This document shows positions 14,995 through 22,338 of a stretch of 22,413 nt of DNA, piece after piece (positions within the stretch are counted from its first letter, which is position 1; each line of letters begins with the position of its first letter). This DNA comes from CAZLBC01 sp964557575 (GTDB lineage Bacteria; Planctomycetota; Phycisphaerae; SM23-33). The stretch lies in NCBI GenBank assembly GCA_964557575.1, contig CAZLBC010000083.1, positions 1 to 22,413 on the forward strand. Reading direction: 5' to 3'. The notes below the pieces were generated by a model, which saw only the letters and a program-made list of their open reading frames with translations, did not search any database and had not been told where the DNA came from. The translations under genes were made by a program, and so were the position numbers.

Positions 14995-15354
14995 GTGGTA
15001 TTAGCCGATACTTCTGTGTGGATTTCTCATCTACGCAAAGGGGTTCCTGCATTGCAAACACTGTTGCTCGAAGGGGAAATTGTTTGTCACCCCTTCATAA
15101 TTGGCGAGCTTGCGTGTGGAAACATCAAAAACCGAAACGAGTTTATTTCTCTTATGCAAGCCTTACCAATGCTTTCGGTTGTCACCCAGGAGGAATTCTT
15201 GCACTTTGTGGATTCCAATACGTTAATGGGCACCGGCATCGGCTTTGTCGACATACACCTTCTTGCTTCAACTCGCCTCATACAAATACCTCTCTGGACA
15301 GAAGACACAAAACTTCAAGTAGCAGCAAAAAATTTAAAGTTACTCTATGCCTGA
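14995..15354 (+). CDS. vapC: VapC-family PIN-domain toxin
   Basis: The 119-residue PIN ribonuclease begins with GTG two bases after the vapB stop. The start MVLADTSVWISHLRKG carries the first catalytic aspartate (D5). E38 lies in IIGELACG, D86 in GFVDIHLLAS and D104 in LWTEDTKL, so the acidic quartet that binds magnesium is complete. VapC toxins cleave specific tRNAs or rRNA when free of VapB. The length is close to normal for the family and no damage is visible, so the module appears functional. Base composition matches vapB. Confidence 0.9.
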   Translation: MVLADTSVWISHLRKGVPALQTLLLEGEIVCHPFIIGELACGNIKNRNEFISLMQALPMLSVVTQEEFLHFVDSNTLMGTGIGFVDIHLLASTRLIQIPLWTEDTKLQVAAKNLKLLYA

Positions 15355-15590
15355 ATAAATTACAGCCGGATGTCGCAATCCCGGAAGTGCAGAAGTTGGG
15401 TCTAACAGTTATTGGTGAAATATGGATCCAGCCGACTGCCAGGCAGCAGAGGCGTCAAGCAGACCTTGCCAAAATGCATGGCTGTGACGGGTTGTTTGTC
15501 GGGGTATTGGAGAATCTCTTTGAAGCAGACGGCACGGTGACGGAGGCGGGTAGAGAAACAGGAAAAATAATTGAGGAGTGGACCAAATAA
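15355..15590 (+). pseudogene. unrecognised start-less coding fragment
   Basis: In the frame two bases offset from vapC, an open stretch encodes LNKLQPDVAIPEVQKLGLTV, then IGEIWIQPTARQQRR and ends in DGLFVGVLENLFEADGTVTE and AGRETGKIIEEWTK before TAA at 15588. The composition is protein-like, with amphipathic helices and a conserved-looking C-terminal end, yet no start codon with a ribosome site precedes it. The only in-frame ATG is internal at KMHGCDG. It may be the 3' remnant of a gene truncated when the VapBC module was inserted. I do not recognise the family, and function is unknown. Confidence 0.4.
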
Positions 15591-15921
15591 ACATCAGGGT
15601 CAAGCCGGACGGCGAGTACACTTGAAGGCGGCTATATCAGAATACTGACCCGTGGAAACGGGCAGAGAGAAGGAAATAGACAGCAAGATGGCCATTAAGG
15701 GTGTTGCAAGCACATCCGGCGCAGGGCTGTGCGCCGGTTTGTTCGGCATGCAGTCGAACTCACCGCTTCGCGGCACCATCGACAGAAATCGATCGCGGAG
15801 ATCAACAAGACGCCCGGGCGGAAGATCGGGTGAACATCCGGCAACGCGTGCCTCGGCGGCGCGGCAAATCGCGCGCGAGGACGCAGCGTTCGGCTACACA
15901 ACTGAAAGGAACGGGAACATT
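15591..15921 (+). other. non-coding stretch before the second sulfatase
   Basis: No convincing gene is visible. The sulfatase frame is open across much of this interval, but the encoded sequence is low-complexity arginine-rich translation with no signal peptide. The twin-arginine signal begins only at 15922. The stretch holds one terminator-like hairpin (15716-15743) and otherwise looks like decayed intergenic DNA. A promoter for the sulfatase was not identified. Confidence 0.5.
15716..15743 (+). terminator. intrinsic terminator-like hairpin
   Basis: CCGGCGCA (15716-15723) and TGCGCCGG (15730-15737) form a perfect 8-bp GC-rich stem with a six-base loop, followed directly by TTTGTT. It is well placed to end transcription from the VapBC module and the fragment behind it before the sulfatase gene. 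Confidence 0.5.
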
Positions 15922-17352
15922 ATGAATCGACGTGACTTTTTGACGGCACTGGGGGCGACGCTGTGTGCGCCGTGCGCCGGAGCAGCGCCGGCGCCGCGTC
16001 CGCGGAACCCCGATCAACCCGACATCATTCTTGTGATGGCCGACGACCAGGGCTGGGGAGATACCGGGTATAACGGTCATCCGTTCGTGCAGACGCCGGC
16101 ACTCGATGCCATGGCGAAGGACGGGTTCGTCTTCGACCGGTTCTATGCCGGCGCGCCGGTCTGTTCGCCGACCCGCGCCAGCGTGATGACCGGGCGCAGC
16201 CCGATACGGACGAAAGTGACCAACCACGGCCGCTACCTGCGCCCGCATGAGCAAACCATCGCCGAAACGCTGAAAGCGGCCGGATACGTTACCGGTATAT
16301 TCGGCAAGGTGCACCTCGGCTCGGGTCAACCCGATTCGCCCTGCAATCCCGGCGGCATGGGGTTCGATGAATGGGTGATCGGCCTCAACTTTTTCGATAA
16401 CGATCCCTACCTGAGCCGCAACGGCACGGTCGAGCATTTCACGGGCACGGGCTCGGTCATCCTGATGGATGAGGCGATCGCGTTCCTCAGGAAGCACAAG
16501 GGCGGCGGCCGTCCGCTGTTCGCGGTCATCTGGTTTCCCTCTCCGCACGACCCGCACAGGGAAGCCCCGGACGGGCCCCGTCTTTACGACGGCAGGAAGC
16601 ATGCCGGATACTACCGCGAGATCACGCTGCTCGACCAGCAGGTCGGCCGCCTGCGCGGCGAGCTCAAAAGCATGGGCATCGCGGATAATACGATCCTCTG
16701 GTACTGCAGTGACAACGGGGGGCTGGTCCGGGAAACCTCCGGCGGCCGGGCAAAGAAGGGCAGCATCTATGAAGGAGGCCTGCGCGTTCCGGGGATCATC
16801 GAATGGCCGGCGCGCGCGCTCACGGGCCGCACCGCGGTCCCGGTGTCGACCTGTGATATATATCCGACCCTCATGGCCATGGCCGGCGTGAAACCGGACA
16901 CGCCGCACCCGCTCGACGGCATTGATGTCAGCGACATCATCGCCGGAACGGCGGCCACGCGCGGCAAGCCGATGGGGTTCTGGCACAAGATCCAGGGCGG
17001 ACAGGCAACCTGGAGCGACAGGATCCTGAAAGCGATTATGGAAAAGCAGCATGCCGGCGCGCCGGTGCCGCACAACCCCGCGCGGATGCGCAAGGACGTC
17101 GATGACTTCCCGCAGTTTCCGGAAGATACCGCCACGGGGCATGCCGCCTGGAACGATTGGCCGTGGAAGCTGCATCGTATCAACGGAACACGGTTTGAAC
17201 TCTACAACCTGGCGGATGATCCGATGGAAGAAAACGATCTTGCCGGAGACGCCCGCCACCGAGAGCGGCTTCAGCGCATGAAGAAAGAACTGGATGCATG
17301 GATGCGGTCTGTTGTCCGCAGCCTCAACGGAGAAGACTACGCGAAGAAATAG
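15922..17352 (+). CDS. Tat-exported type I sulfatase, arylsulfatase A-like
   Basis: The 476-residue formylglycine sulfatase starts MNRRDFLTALGATLCAPCAG, a twin-arginine signal. Catalytic elements are D41-D42 in MADDQGWGDTGY, the signature C81-S-P-T-R85, the F-G-K129-V-H131 pair, H209 in SPHDPH, D264-N265 in YCSDNGG and K279 after the glycine-rich RAKKG. YEGGLRVPGIIEWP (283-296) is typical of arylsulfatase A-like enzymes acting on carbohydrate sulfates. The set is complete and the enzyme should be active once its cysteine is matured. AAAGGA lies 11 bases upstream of the ATG. It is only distantly similar to the sulfatase at 12540 (DDQGWGD instead of TDQQSA), so the two are not recent duplicates. 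Confidence 0.93.
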   Translation: MNRRDFLTALGATLCAPCAGAAPAPRPRNPDQPDIILVMADDQGWGDTGYNGHPFVQTPALDAMAKDGFVFDRFYAGAPVCSPTRASVMTGRSPIRTKVTNHGRYLRPHEQTIAETLKAAGYVTGIFGKVHLGSGQPDSPCNPGGMGFDEWVIGLNFFDNDPYLSRNGTVEHFTGTGSVILMDEAIAFLRKHKGGGRPLFAVIWFPSPHDPHREAPDGPRLYDGRKHAGYYREITLLDQQVGRLRGELKSMGIADNTILWYCSDNGGLVRETSGGRAKKGSIYEGGLRVPGIIEWPARALTGRTAVPVSTCDIYPTLMAMAGVKPDTPHPLDGIDVSDIIAGTAATRGKPMGFWHKIQGGQATWSDRILKAIMEKQHAGAPVPHNPARMRKDVDDFPQFPEDTATGHAAWNDWPWKLHRINGTRFELYNLADDPMEENDLAGDARHRERLQRMKKELDAWMRSVVRSLNGEDYAKK

Positions 17353-17450
17353 CCGAACGTATGTCCATGGACGCGACTGCGCACTCCGCGGGCGGCGCGG
17401 TTCCCCCCGTGCCGGACGCATCGCGTCGGGACCGTGAAGAAGGAGCAGCC

Positions 17451-19070
17451 ATGACCGAACGCCGGCAACCGGTGCTGTGCCTCTCAGTCCTGGTGATCGG
17501 GCTGGCCCTGCACCATCTGCATGCCGCGGATTGCGCGGCGCCCGAGGAACAGAGACCGTACGCGTCATACGTCGAACAATGCATCGATACCCTGATGGCG
17601 CACGGGACCGACAGGTACGGCGACGTTCACACGCCGCTCCTGGTGAGCATACTCGATGTAACGTCGCGCACCTGCCCGCGGCGCCCCGCGGCGCTGGACG
17701 AAGACTTCCGCGTCATTCGGCGGGACAGGCGGAGCCCCGCCGGGTCGAACCTGCTGACCGACCAGCCGGTCCTCAAAACGATGCATGCCCTCTCCGGCAT
17801 CACCGGCAACGGCGACTACGCCGCATTCGCGGACCGCTACGCCGCCTATGTCATGAAGCACCTGGTCGACGAACAGGGATTCTTCTGGTGGGGGTGGCAC
17901 CGTCACTACGATGTCTTCACGGACACGCGAAAAGGGCATAATCCAAACCGGGCGGCATGGGGCACGCGGGTCTTCCCGCACGAGATTCACGCGATACACG
18001 GCATTGCCTGGGACCGGCTCCGGGCGGTGAACGCGGCTGCCGTGACCGGCGAGATCGACGCCGTCTGGCGCTGGCACGTCATCGACAAGAAATCCGGGGA
18101 AATCAACCGTCACGGCGACGGCAACCGGGGCTGCGACTTCACCATGTCGGCCGGCGCGTTCATCGAGGCGTTCGCGTTCATGTATGCCGAGACGGGGCAG
18201 CGGCAGTGGCTCGACCGTGCGGGATTGATCGCGGATTACTACTGGAAACGAAGAGACCCTGAAACCGATTGCCTGCCGGAACGGCCGAACGCCGGGAAGA
18301 AGCGATTCGACGGCGGCAGCTTCGTCACCACCGTCCCCGGCCTGTACTGTCACTCTCTGCTGCGGGCCTGGGAGATGACGAAGGAGAAGCGTTTCCGCGA
18401 CCACGCCGTCGCCTATTTGAAAGCGTATGCACGGCACGGGTTTGACGCGAAATCAGGGATGTTCCGCGGCGCCCTGAAACTCGACGGCACGCCGTATCCC
18501 GGCCCCAGAATCAAGAAGGGATACGCGCGATACGAACCGCGCGGACACCTGGACCTCTGGGAACCCTATGTTGCCGGGTATCAGTACGCCGTCTACACGG
18601 CACAGGCATACGTGTACGCCTGGGCGCTGACCGGGGAACCGGTCTTCCTGACAACGGCGAAGCGCTTTGCCGCGTGGATCAGGAACACGCCGCCCGGGAC
18701 GCCGGAGTCCGCCAACACGTGGTATGACGATTACGCCGCGGGACCCGGTCGAAAAGGGACCTACGCGGGAAAGTACGGCCGCACGATATCCTTCTTTCTG
18801 CACCTGTATGTCGTGACGGGAGAGCGCCGCTGCCTGGACGATGCCCGCGCGCTGGCCGATACGGCAGTAGAGAAGCTCTACCACAAGGGGCTCTTCCGCG
18901 GACACCCGGCCAAGCCCTGCTACGAAGCCGTGGACGGCGTGGGCTACCTGCTGTATGCCCTGCTGGTGCTCGATCAGGTCCTGCAGGACCCGAAAGCGGT
19001 CGTCGATAGAAACGCCGTCGCGGTGGAAACCGGCACGCGCAACACGATCCTGCGCCTGGACAACTGGTAG
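17451..19070 (+). CDS. secreted (alpha/alpha)-barrel protein, possible polysaccharide-active enzyme
   Basis: The 539-residue product has a signal peptide (hydrophobic 8-24, cleavage near AHA/AD at 25). The mature part consists of repeated aromatic-rich helical hairpins, typical of six-hairpin (alpha/alpha) toroids: GFFWWGWHRHYDVF (143-156), WGTRVFPHEIHAIHGIAWD (170-188), INRHGDGNRGCDFTMSAG (218-235), and later EPRGHLDLWEPYVAGYQYA and GKYGRTISFFLHLY. Conserved-looking His, Asp and Trp clusters suggest an active cleft. I associate the overall pattern with uncharacterised planctomycete proteins. Lyase or glycosidase activity is plausible but unproven. AGGAG at 17441-17445 sits five bases before the ATG. 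The gene follows the sulfatase by 98 bases on the same strand and may act on the same substrate. Confidence 0.75.
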   Translation: MTERRQPVLCLSVLVIGLALHHLHAADCAAPEEQRPYASYVEQCIDTLMAHGTDRYGDVHTPLLVSILDVTSRTCPRRPAALDEDFRVIRRDRRSPAGSNLLTDQPVLKTMHALSGITGNGDYAAFADRYAAYVMKHLVDEQGFFWWGWHRHYDVFTDTRKGHNPNRAAWGTRVFPHEIHAIHGIAWDRLRAVNAAAVTGEIDAVWRWHVIDKKSGEINRHGDGNRGCDFTMSAGAFIEAFAFMYAETGQRQWLDRAGLIADYYWKRRDPETDCLPERPNAGKKRFDGGSFVTTVPGLYCHSLLRAWEMTKEKRFRDHAVAYLKAYARHGFDAKSGMFRGALKLDGTPYPGPRIKKGYARYEPRGHLDLWEPYVAGYQYAVYTAQAYVYAWALTGEPVFLTTAKRFAAWIRNTPPGTPESANTWYDDYAAGPGRKGTYAGKYGRTISFFLHLYVVTGERRCLDDARALADTAVEKLYHKGLFRGHPAKPCYEAVDGVGYLLYALLVLDQVLQDPKAVVDRNAVAVETGTRNTILRLDNW

Positions 19071-19103
19071 AGAAAGGAGCGTACGCAGGGCAGCCGTTGC
19101 GGC

Positions 19104-19132
19104 TTGCTCACAGCACACGCGATGTGTATAAT
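19104..19132 (+). promoter_or_regulatory. promoter of VapBC module 3
   Basis: A perfect -10 TATAAT (19127-19132) is preceded at 17 bases by a weak -35 TTGCTC (19104-19109). The transcript would start near 19139, inside the inverted repeat that covers the ribosome site. Confidence 0.5.
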
Positions 19133-19133
19133 G

Positions 19134-19156
19134 AATACACCTTCTGGAGGTGTATT
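19134..19156 (+). promoter_or_regulatory. 9-bp inverted repeat over the vapB ribosome site, likely operator
   Basis: AATACACCT (19134-19142) and AGGTGTATT (19148-19156) are perfect reverse complements around the five-base TCTGG. The right arm and loop contain GGAGG (19146-19150), the Shine-Dalgarno of the GTG start at 19157, and the left arm begins directly after the -10 box. The position fits an operator for VapBC autorepression. A short RNA hairpin masking the ribosome site is also possible. Confidence 0.6.
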
Positions 19157-19348
19157 GTGAGAACAAATGTCGTCATAGATGACGAACTGATGTCGCGTGC
19201 ACTGCGATCCAGTGGATGCACTACGAAACGGTCTGTCATAGAGTCGGCGTTGCGGTTACTTGTCCAGGTCAACAGTCAAAAAAAACTGCGCGAACTGAAG
19301 GGCACAATACATTGGCAAGGCAACCTCGACGACATGAGAAAAGATTGA
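19157..19348 (+). CDS. vapB: VapB-family antitoxin
   Basis: The 63-residue protein begins at GTG with MRTNVVIDDELMSRALRSSG, matching the ribbon-helix-helix start of VapB antitoxins. The helix KRSVIESALRLLVQVNSQKK and a C-terminal toxin-binding tail containing IHWQGNLDDMRKD follow. GGAGG six bases before the GTG decides the start; the frame is open upstream, but that segment overlaps the promoter. The stop at 19346-19348 is one base from the toxin ATG, so expression is coupled. The sequence differs from the vapB at 14804, so the two modules are not recent copies. Confidence 0.85.
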   Translation: MRTNVVIDDELMSRALRSSGCTTKRSVIESALRLLVQVNSQKKLRELKGTIHWQGNLDDMRKD

Positions 19349-19349
19349 A

Positions 19350-19739
19350 ATGGTTATCGTTGACACGTCGGCCTGGATTGAATACCTCAAAGGAAGCCGT
19401 GCTCGTGTTGTGTCTACCGTCGACCAGTGCCTGGAGCAGGATCTTGTCGCTATCGGTGACCTTATATATTGCGAAATAATGCAGGGTATTCGCTCCCCGC
19501 GTGAACGAAGCAAGGTCTCTTCTCTTCTCCTCGCACTACCCCATTTTGACATGGTTGGATTCAGCATGGCCGAGAAGTCCGCGGCAAACTACCGACTGTT
19601 AAGATCAAAGGGTATCACCGTGCGTAAAACCATTGATGTCCTGATCGGCACGTTCTGCAGCGAGCATGGTTTTCAAATCGTGCACAACGACTCGGATTTC
19701 GACGTGATGGCAACGCACATAGGTCTGGATATCAGGTAA
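19350..19739 (+). CDS. vapC: VapC-family PIN-domain toxin
   Basis: The 129-residue PIN ribonuclease starts MVIVDTSAWIEYLKGS, with D5 as the first catalytic acid. E42 lies in IYCEIMQG, D96 in KTIDVLIGTFC, and D114/D116 in HNDSDFDVM, completing the magnesium site. The closing HNDSDFDVMATHIGL strand is typical of VapC. No truncation is seen, so an active RNase held in check by the preceding VapB is expected. Composition is less GC-rich than the flanking enzyme genes. Confidence 0.92.
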   Translation: MVIVDTSAWIEYLKGSRARVVSTVDQCLEQDLVAIGDLIYCEIMQGIRSPRERSKVSSLLLALPHFDMVGFSMAEKSAANYRLLRSKGITVRKTIDVLIGTFCSEHGFQIVHNDSDFDVMATHIGLDIR

Positions 19740-19831
19740 CGCGCCGCGCCGACATGAGAAAGGTTCCCGTGAAAAGCCATAGACCATACCGGGCCGGCAA
19801 TGCCGATCTTCCCTGAACCATACCCAATCCC

Positions 19832-19860
19832 TTGACATGACCACTTGAAATGACTATATT
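19832..19860 (+). promoter_or_regulatory. strong promoter of the Phd-PIN module
   Basis: Consensus TTGACA (19832-19837) and TATATT (19855-19860) are 17 bases apart, the best sigma70 match in the window. Transcription should start near 19867, giving a short leader with GGAGG (19871-19875) nine bases before the antitoxin ATG. Confidence 0.65.
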
Positions 19861-19884
19861 ATGCGCTGCCGGAGGTGATACGAC

Positions 19885-20112
19885 ATGAAGACATTAGGGA
19901 TCACGGATTTCAAGACGCACGCACTTAAAATAATCGGCCAGGTTGCCGAAACCAGGGAACCCGTGGTGATAACGAAACGGGGTAAACCCCTGGCAGAGGT
20001 CATTCCCTTTTCGGCAAGCAGGCCCGCCCCGGGAAAACTGTCTGAGGCACTGGTCTTTGAAAAGGACATCGTCTCCCCCCTGGGTGAAGATATGTGGAAC
20101 GCGTCCGGATGA
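19885..20112 (+). CDS. Phd/YefM-family antitoxin
   Basis: The 75-residue protein reads MKTLGITDFKTHALKIIGQV, then EPVVITKRGKPLAEVIPF, a close match to the Phd/YefM DNA-binding fold in which a short beta hairpin (VVITKRGKPLAEVI) follows the first helix. The acidic C-terminus LVFEKDIVSPLGEDMW is the toxin-binding tail. It should repress its own promoter and neutralise the PIN toxin encoded next. The stop codon overlaps the toxin start in ATGA (20109-20112). A pairing of Phd antitoxin with a PIN toxin is a known alternative to Phd-Doc. Confidence 0.9.
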   Translation: MKTLGITDFKTHALKIIGQVAETREPVVITKRGKPLAEVIPFSASRPAPGKLSEALVFEKDIVSPLGEDMWNASG

Positions 20113-20507
20113 ACTATGTGCTGGACACGCATGTCTGGGTGTGGTGGAACATGCATCCACAGAAATTATCGAAAAAGGTAAAATCGCTTCTTTCAATACC
20201 CGATCGATATGATGAGCTTATCCTGTCCGCCATTTCAACCTGGGAGTTCAGCAAGCTCCTGGAGAAAGAGAGGATCGGTATTTCCTGCAATCCGGAGGAA
20301 TGGATTGCGGAGGCCCTGGACATGCCGAAGCTTCGCCTCGCACCGTTGACGCCGGCCATAGCGTATCGCTCAACAACCCTTCCGCAACCCTTTAACGAGG
20401 ACCCGGCCGATCAGATTATCGTGGCTACCGCCAGGGAAGAGAATGCCGCGGTATTGACGAAAGACAAGGACATGCGGGAATACAAGCATGTTCGCACTCT
20501 CTGGTAA
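20109..20507 (+). CDS. vapC: PIN-domain toxin of the Phd-partnered type
   Basis: The 132-residue PIN ribonuclease begins MNYVLDTHVWVWWN, with D6 as the first acid. E46 lies in STWEFSKLL, D98 and D101 in EDPADQIIVATA, and D119 in TKDKDM. The LDTHVWVWW start and DPADxxIVATA block are characteristic of the PIN subgroup paired with Phd-like antitoxins. The ATG at 20109 overlaps the antitoxin stop; an ATG 15 bases earlier lies inside the antitoxin and has no advantage. The product is complete and looks active. The propeller gene at 20522 follows after 14 bases and may be co-transcribed. Confidence 0.92.
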   Translation: MNYVLDTHVWVWWNMHPQKLSKKVKSLLSIPDRYDELILSAISTWEFSKLLEKERIGISCNPEEWIAEALDMPKLRLAPLTPAIAYRSTTLPQPFNEDPADQIIVATAREENAAVLTKDKDMREYKHVRTLW

Positions 20508-20521
20508 CGAGGAATAACAAC

Positions 20522-21682
20522 ATGCCGTACCGGGCCGTTTCGGCGTTGATCCTTTGCTGCGCGGCGGCGACCGCCCCGGCCGCGGAGGATCCTCCCGTGC
20601 CCGTCAGGATCTATGACGGCCCCCGGTCGCAGACCAAGACCTACATGCACCGGTTTGTCGACAGCCCGGACGGGAAGAAGTACGCCTTCCGCTACTTTCC
20701 CGGAGAGGACCAGCCGACGGGACGGCGGGACAGCGCGCGCCCGTGCGAGATATGGATCTGCACCAGCGACCTGACCGGGCATCACGCGGCGTTCGTCTCC
20801 CCCACGGGCGAAAGCGGACACGGCTCCGACGTGATCGTCTGGGTAACGAACGACCTGGTGTACTACGCGGGCATCGCGTACCGGGTCGGCACGCGCGAGG
20901 TGCTCTGGCAATTCGCCGGCAGCGGCGCGACGCTGCCGCTGGCCAGGGCGGAACCCGTCGATCCGCACAAGCTGTACGTGGGGATTCGCCGGGATCCGAA
21001 AAAGAAAGGCTGGTACTGGCTGGATCCCTCGTCCCCGACCAGGCCGCCGCTGCATCGCGTGACCGACATGAAGAACCTGGTCGAGCATTACGACGGTTCG
21101 TGGGCGCATGCCGAGGCAACGTACATCTATCAGAATCCGGGCGACACGAAAGTGTACGTCGTCGTCTACGACCGACGCCGGCGGGCGGAGTATGCCTTCG
21201 TGCTCAATACCGATGGAACGGTGTACAGTTTCCTGGGGCGCAGCCGCGCCGGCTACTGCGCCAACGGCCACGTCTTGTGGTACGACGACCGGTCGCTCAT
21301 GGCGGGCAACCAGAAGCCGGGGCGATTCGACCTGAGCGGCCGACTGATCGAGCGGCCGGCGCCCCGGGGAAATCACCTCTCGCTGTCGCCGGACAAGCAG
21401 TGGTGGGCTGCCGACATCCACACGGACAGGGAGGTCCGGTTGTACCGGTACGGAACGGAGACGTACACGGTTATCAATGGTGACGTCGAGTACTTCGGAG
21501 ACTTTCATCCCTCTTTTTCCCGGGACGGCAGATACGTGTTCTTTGCCGGAAAAAGGCCCGCCGAACCGCACCCCGGCGTCTATCGCGTCGATGTCTCGGG
21601 CTGCAGGGGCGCGGAGAATGCAGCGGACTCTTCGGCACGATCTTCCGCCGGCGACAGCCCGAAGGCCGGGCGCGGGGAGTAG
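20522..21682 (+). CDS. exported beta-propeller protein of unknown function
   Basis: The 386-residue product has a signal peptide (about 1-20, ending APA/AED). The rest is beta-rich and aromatic, with PD40/TolB-like blades: FVDSPDGKKYAFRYF (45-59), LSLSPDKQWWAADIH (about 293-307) and HPSFSRDGRYVFFAG (about 336-350). These are the S/F-PDGxxxxF repeats of periplasmic WD40-like propellers. I see no catalytic motif, so a binding or sensing role is more likely than an enzyme. The C-terminal 30 residues are low-complexity. GAGGA at 20509-20513 lies eight bases before the ATG and just after the stop of the PIN toxin. Confidence 0.72.
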   Translation: MPYRAVSALILCCAAATAPAAEDPPVPVRIYDGPRSQTKTYMHRFVDSPDGKKYAFRYFPGEDQPTGRRDSARPCEIWICTSDLTGHHAAFVSPTGESGHGSDVIVWVTNDLVYYAGIAYRVGTREVLWQFAGSGATLPLARAEPVDPHKLYVGIRRDPKKKGWYWLDPSSPTRPPLHRVTDMKNLVEHYDGSWAHAEATYIYQNPGDTKVYVVVYDRRRRAEYAFVLNTDGTVYSFLGRSRAGYCANGHVLWYDDRSLMAGNQKPGRFDLSGRLIERPAPRGNHLSLSPDKQWWAADIHTDREVRLYRYGTETYTVINGDVEYFGDFHPSFSRDGRYVFFAGKRPAEPHPGVYRVDVSGCRGAENAADSSARSSAGDSPKAGRGE

Positions 21683-21707
21683 CATTCCGATAAATACACG
21701 AAAAGGA

Positions 21708-21736
21708 TTGTCATTGTGTTGCATATGTGATACAAT
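21708..21736 (+). promoter_or_regulatory. promoter of the DinJ-YafQ module, probably leaderless
   Basis: TTGTCA (21708-21713) and TACAAT (21731-21736) are exactly 17 bases apart, each one mismatch from consensus. The predicted transcription start is 21743, the A of the antitoxin ATG, and no Shine-Dalgarno sequence is present. Confidence 0.6.
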
Positions 21737-21742
21737 ACTACC

Positions 21743-22003
21743 ATGAAGAAAACAGCAACAATACACGCCAGAATTGAGCCTCGAACCAAGAAAAATGCCG
21801 AGGACATCTTAAAACGACTGGGAATAAGCCCCACAGAAGCTATTCGATTGTATTATCGACAGATCTGTCTGCGTGACGGCATCCCCTTTCCCGTGCTTCT
21901 TCCGAATGAGGTAACTGCAAGCACCCTGGATAAAAGCAAACAAGGTCACGGTGTACAGCATTTCGACTCACTGGATGATATGTTCGAGAGTTGGGATACA
22001 TGA
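21743..22003 (+). CDS. dinJ: RelB/DinJ-family antitoxin
   Basis: The 86-residue protein begins KKTATIHARIEPRTKKNAED and continues LKRLGISPTEAIRLYYRQI, the ribbon-helix-helix pattern of RelB/DinJ, in which xLGxxxxxAIxxFxxQI forms the second helix. RDGIPFPV after it is also typical of DinJ. The acidic C-terminus DSLDDMFESWDT would bind the toxin. The stop overlaps the toxin ATG (22000-22003). The segment is AT-richer than the preceding propeller gene. Confidence 0.9.
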   Translation: MKKTATIHARIEPRTKKNAEDILKRLGISPTEAIRLYYRQICLRDGIPFPVLLPNEVTASTLDKSKQGHGVQHFDSLDDMFESWDT

Positions 22004-22272
22004 AAAAACTATCCCAGACGACTCAATTCTCGAAAGATATCAAAAGAATGAAAAAACGGGGCAAGGATCTCGACAAACTCAAGGACGTTGTCGAGAAGTT
22101 GGCAAGCGGGGTATCTCTCGAACCCCGGCATCGAGATCATCCGTTAGCCGGCACGTGGAAAAACGCGCGGGATTGTCACATCGAACCGGACTGGTTGCTT
22201 ATCTACACCATGGACGAACAATCACTTCGCCTTGAACGGACAGGCACACACAGCGATCTTTTTACCCGCTGA
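22000..22272 (+). CDS. yafQ: YafQ-family ribosome-dependent mRNA interferase
   Basis: The 90-residue RelE-superfamily toxin reads MKKLSQTTQFSKDIKRMKKR at the start, with DHPLAGTWKNARDCHIEPDW in the middle and ERTGTHSDLF near the end. H47, H60, D64 and H84 correspond to the catalytic H50, H63, D67 and H87 of E. coli YafQ at a constant offset of three, so the active site is complete. YafQ cleaves mRNA on the ribosome at in-frame lysine codons. The ATG shares bases with the antitoxin stop. The call of a DinJ-YafQ pair rests on both partners agreeing. Confidence 0.93.
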   Translation: MKKLSQTTQFSKDIKRMKKRGKDLDKLKDVVEKLASGVSLEPRHRDHPLAGTWKNARDCHIEPDWLLIYTMDEQSLRLERTGTHSDLFTR

Positions 22273-22338
22273 ACAAGTCGGCCGTCGGCGCGGCCGCTTA
22301 TGTGCGATGTACTGTTAATCAATAATGGAGACTTGCGC

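Noticed and set aside
15597..15651. GGGTCA (15597-15602) and TGACCC (15646-15651) as ends of a small mobile element
   Set aside because: Only six bases pair, there is no target duplication, and nothing between them is structured.
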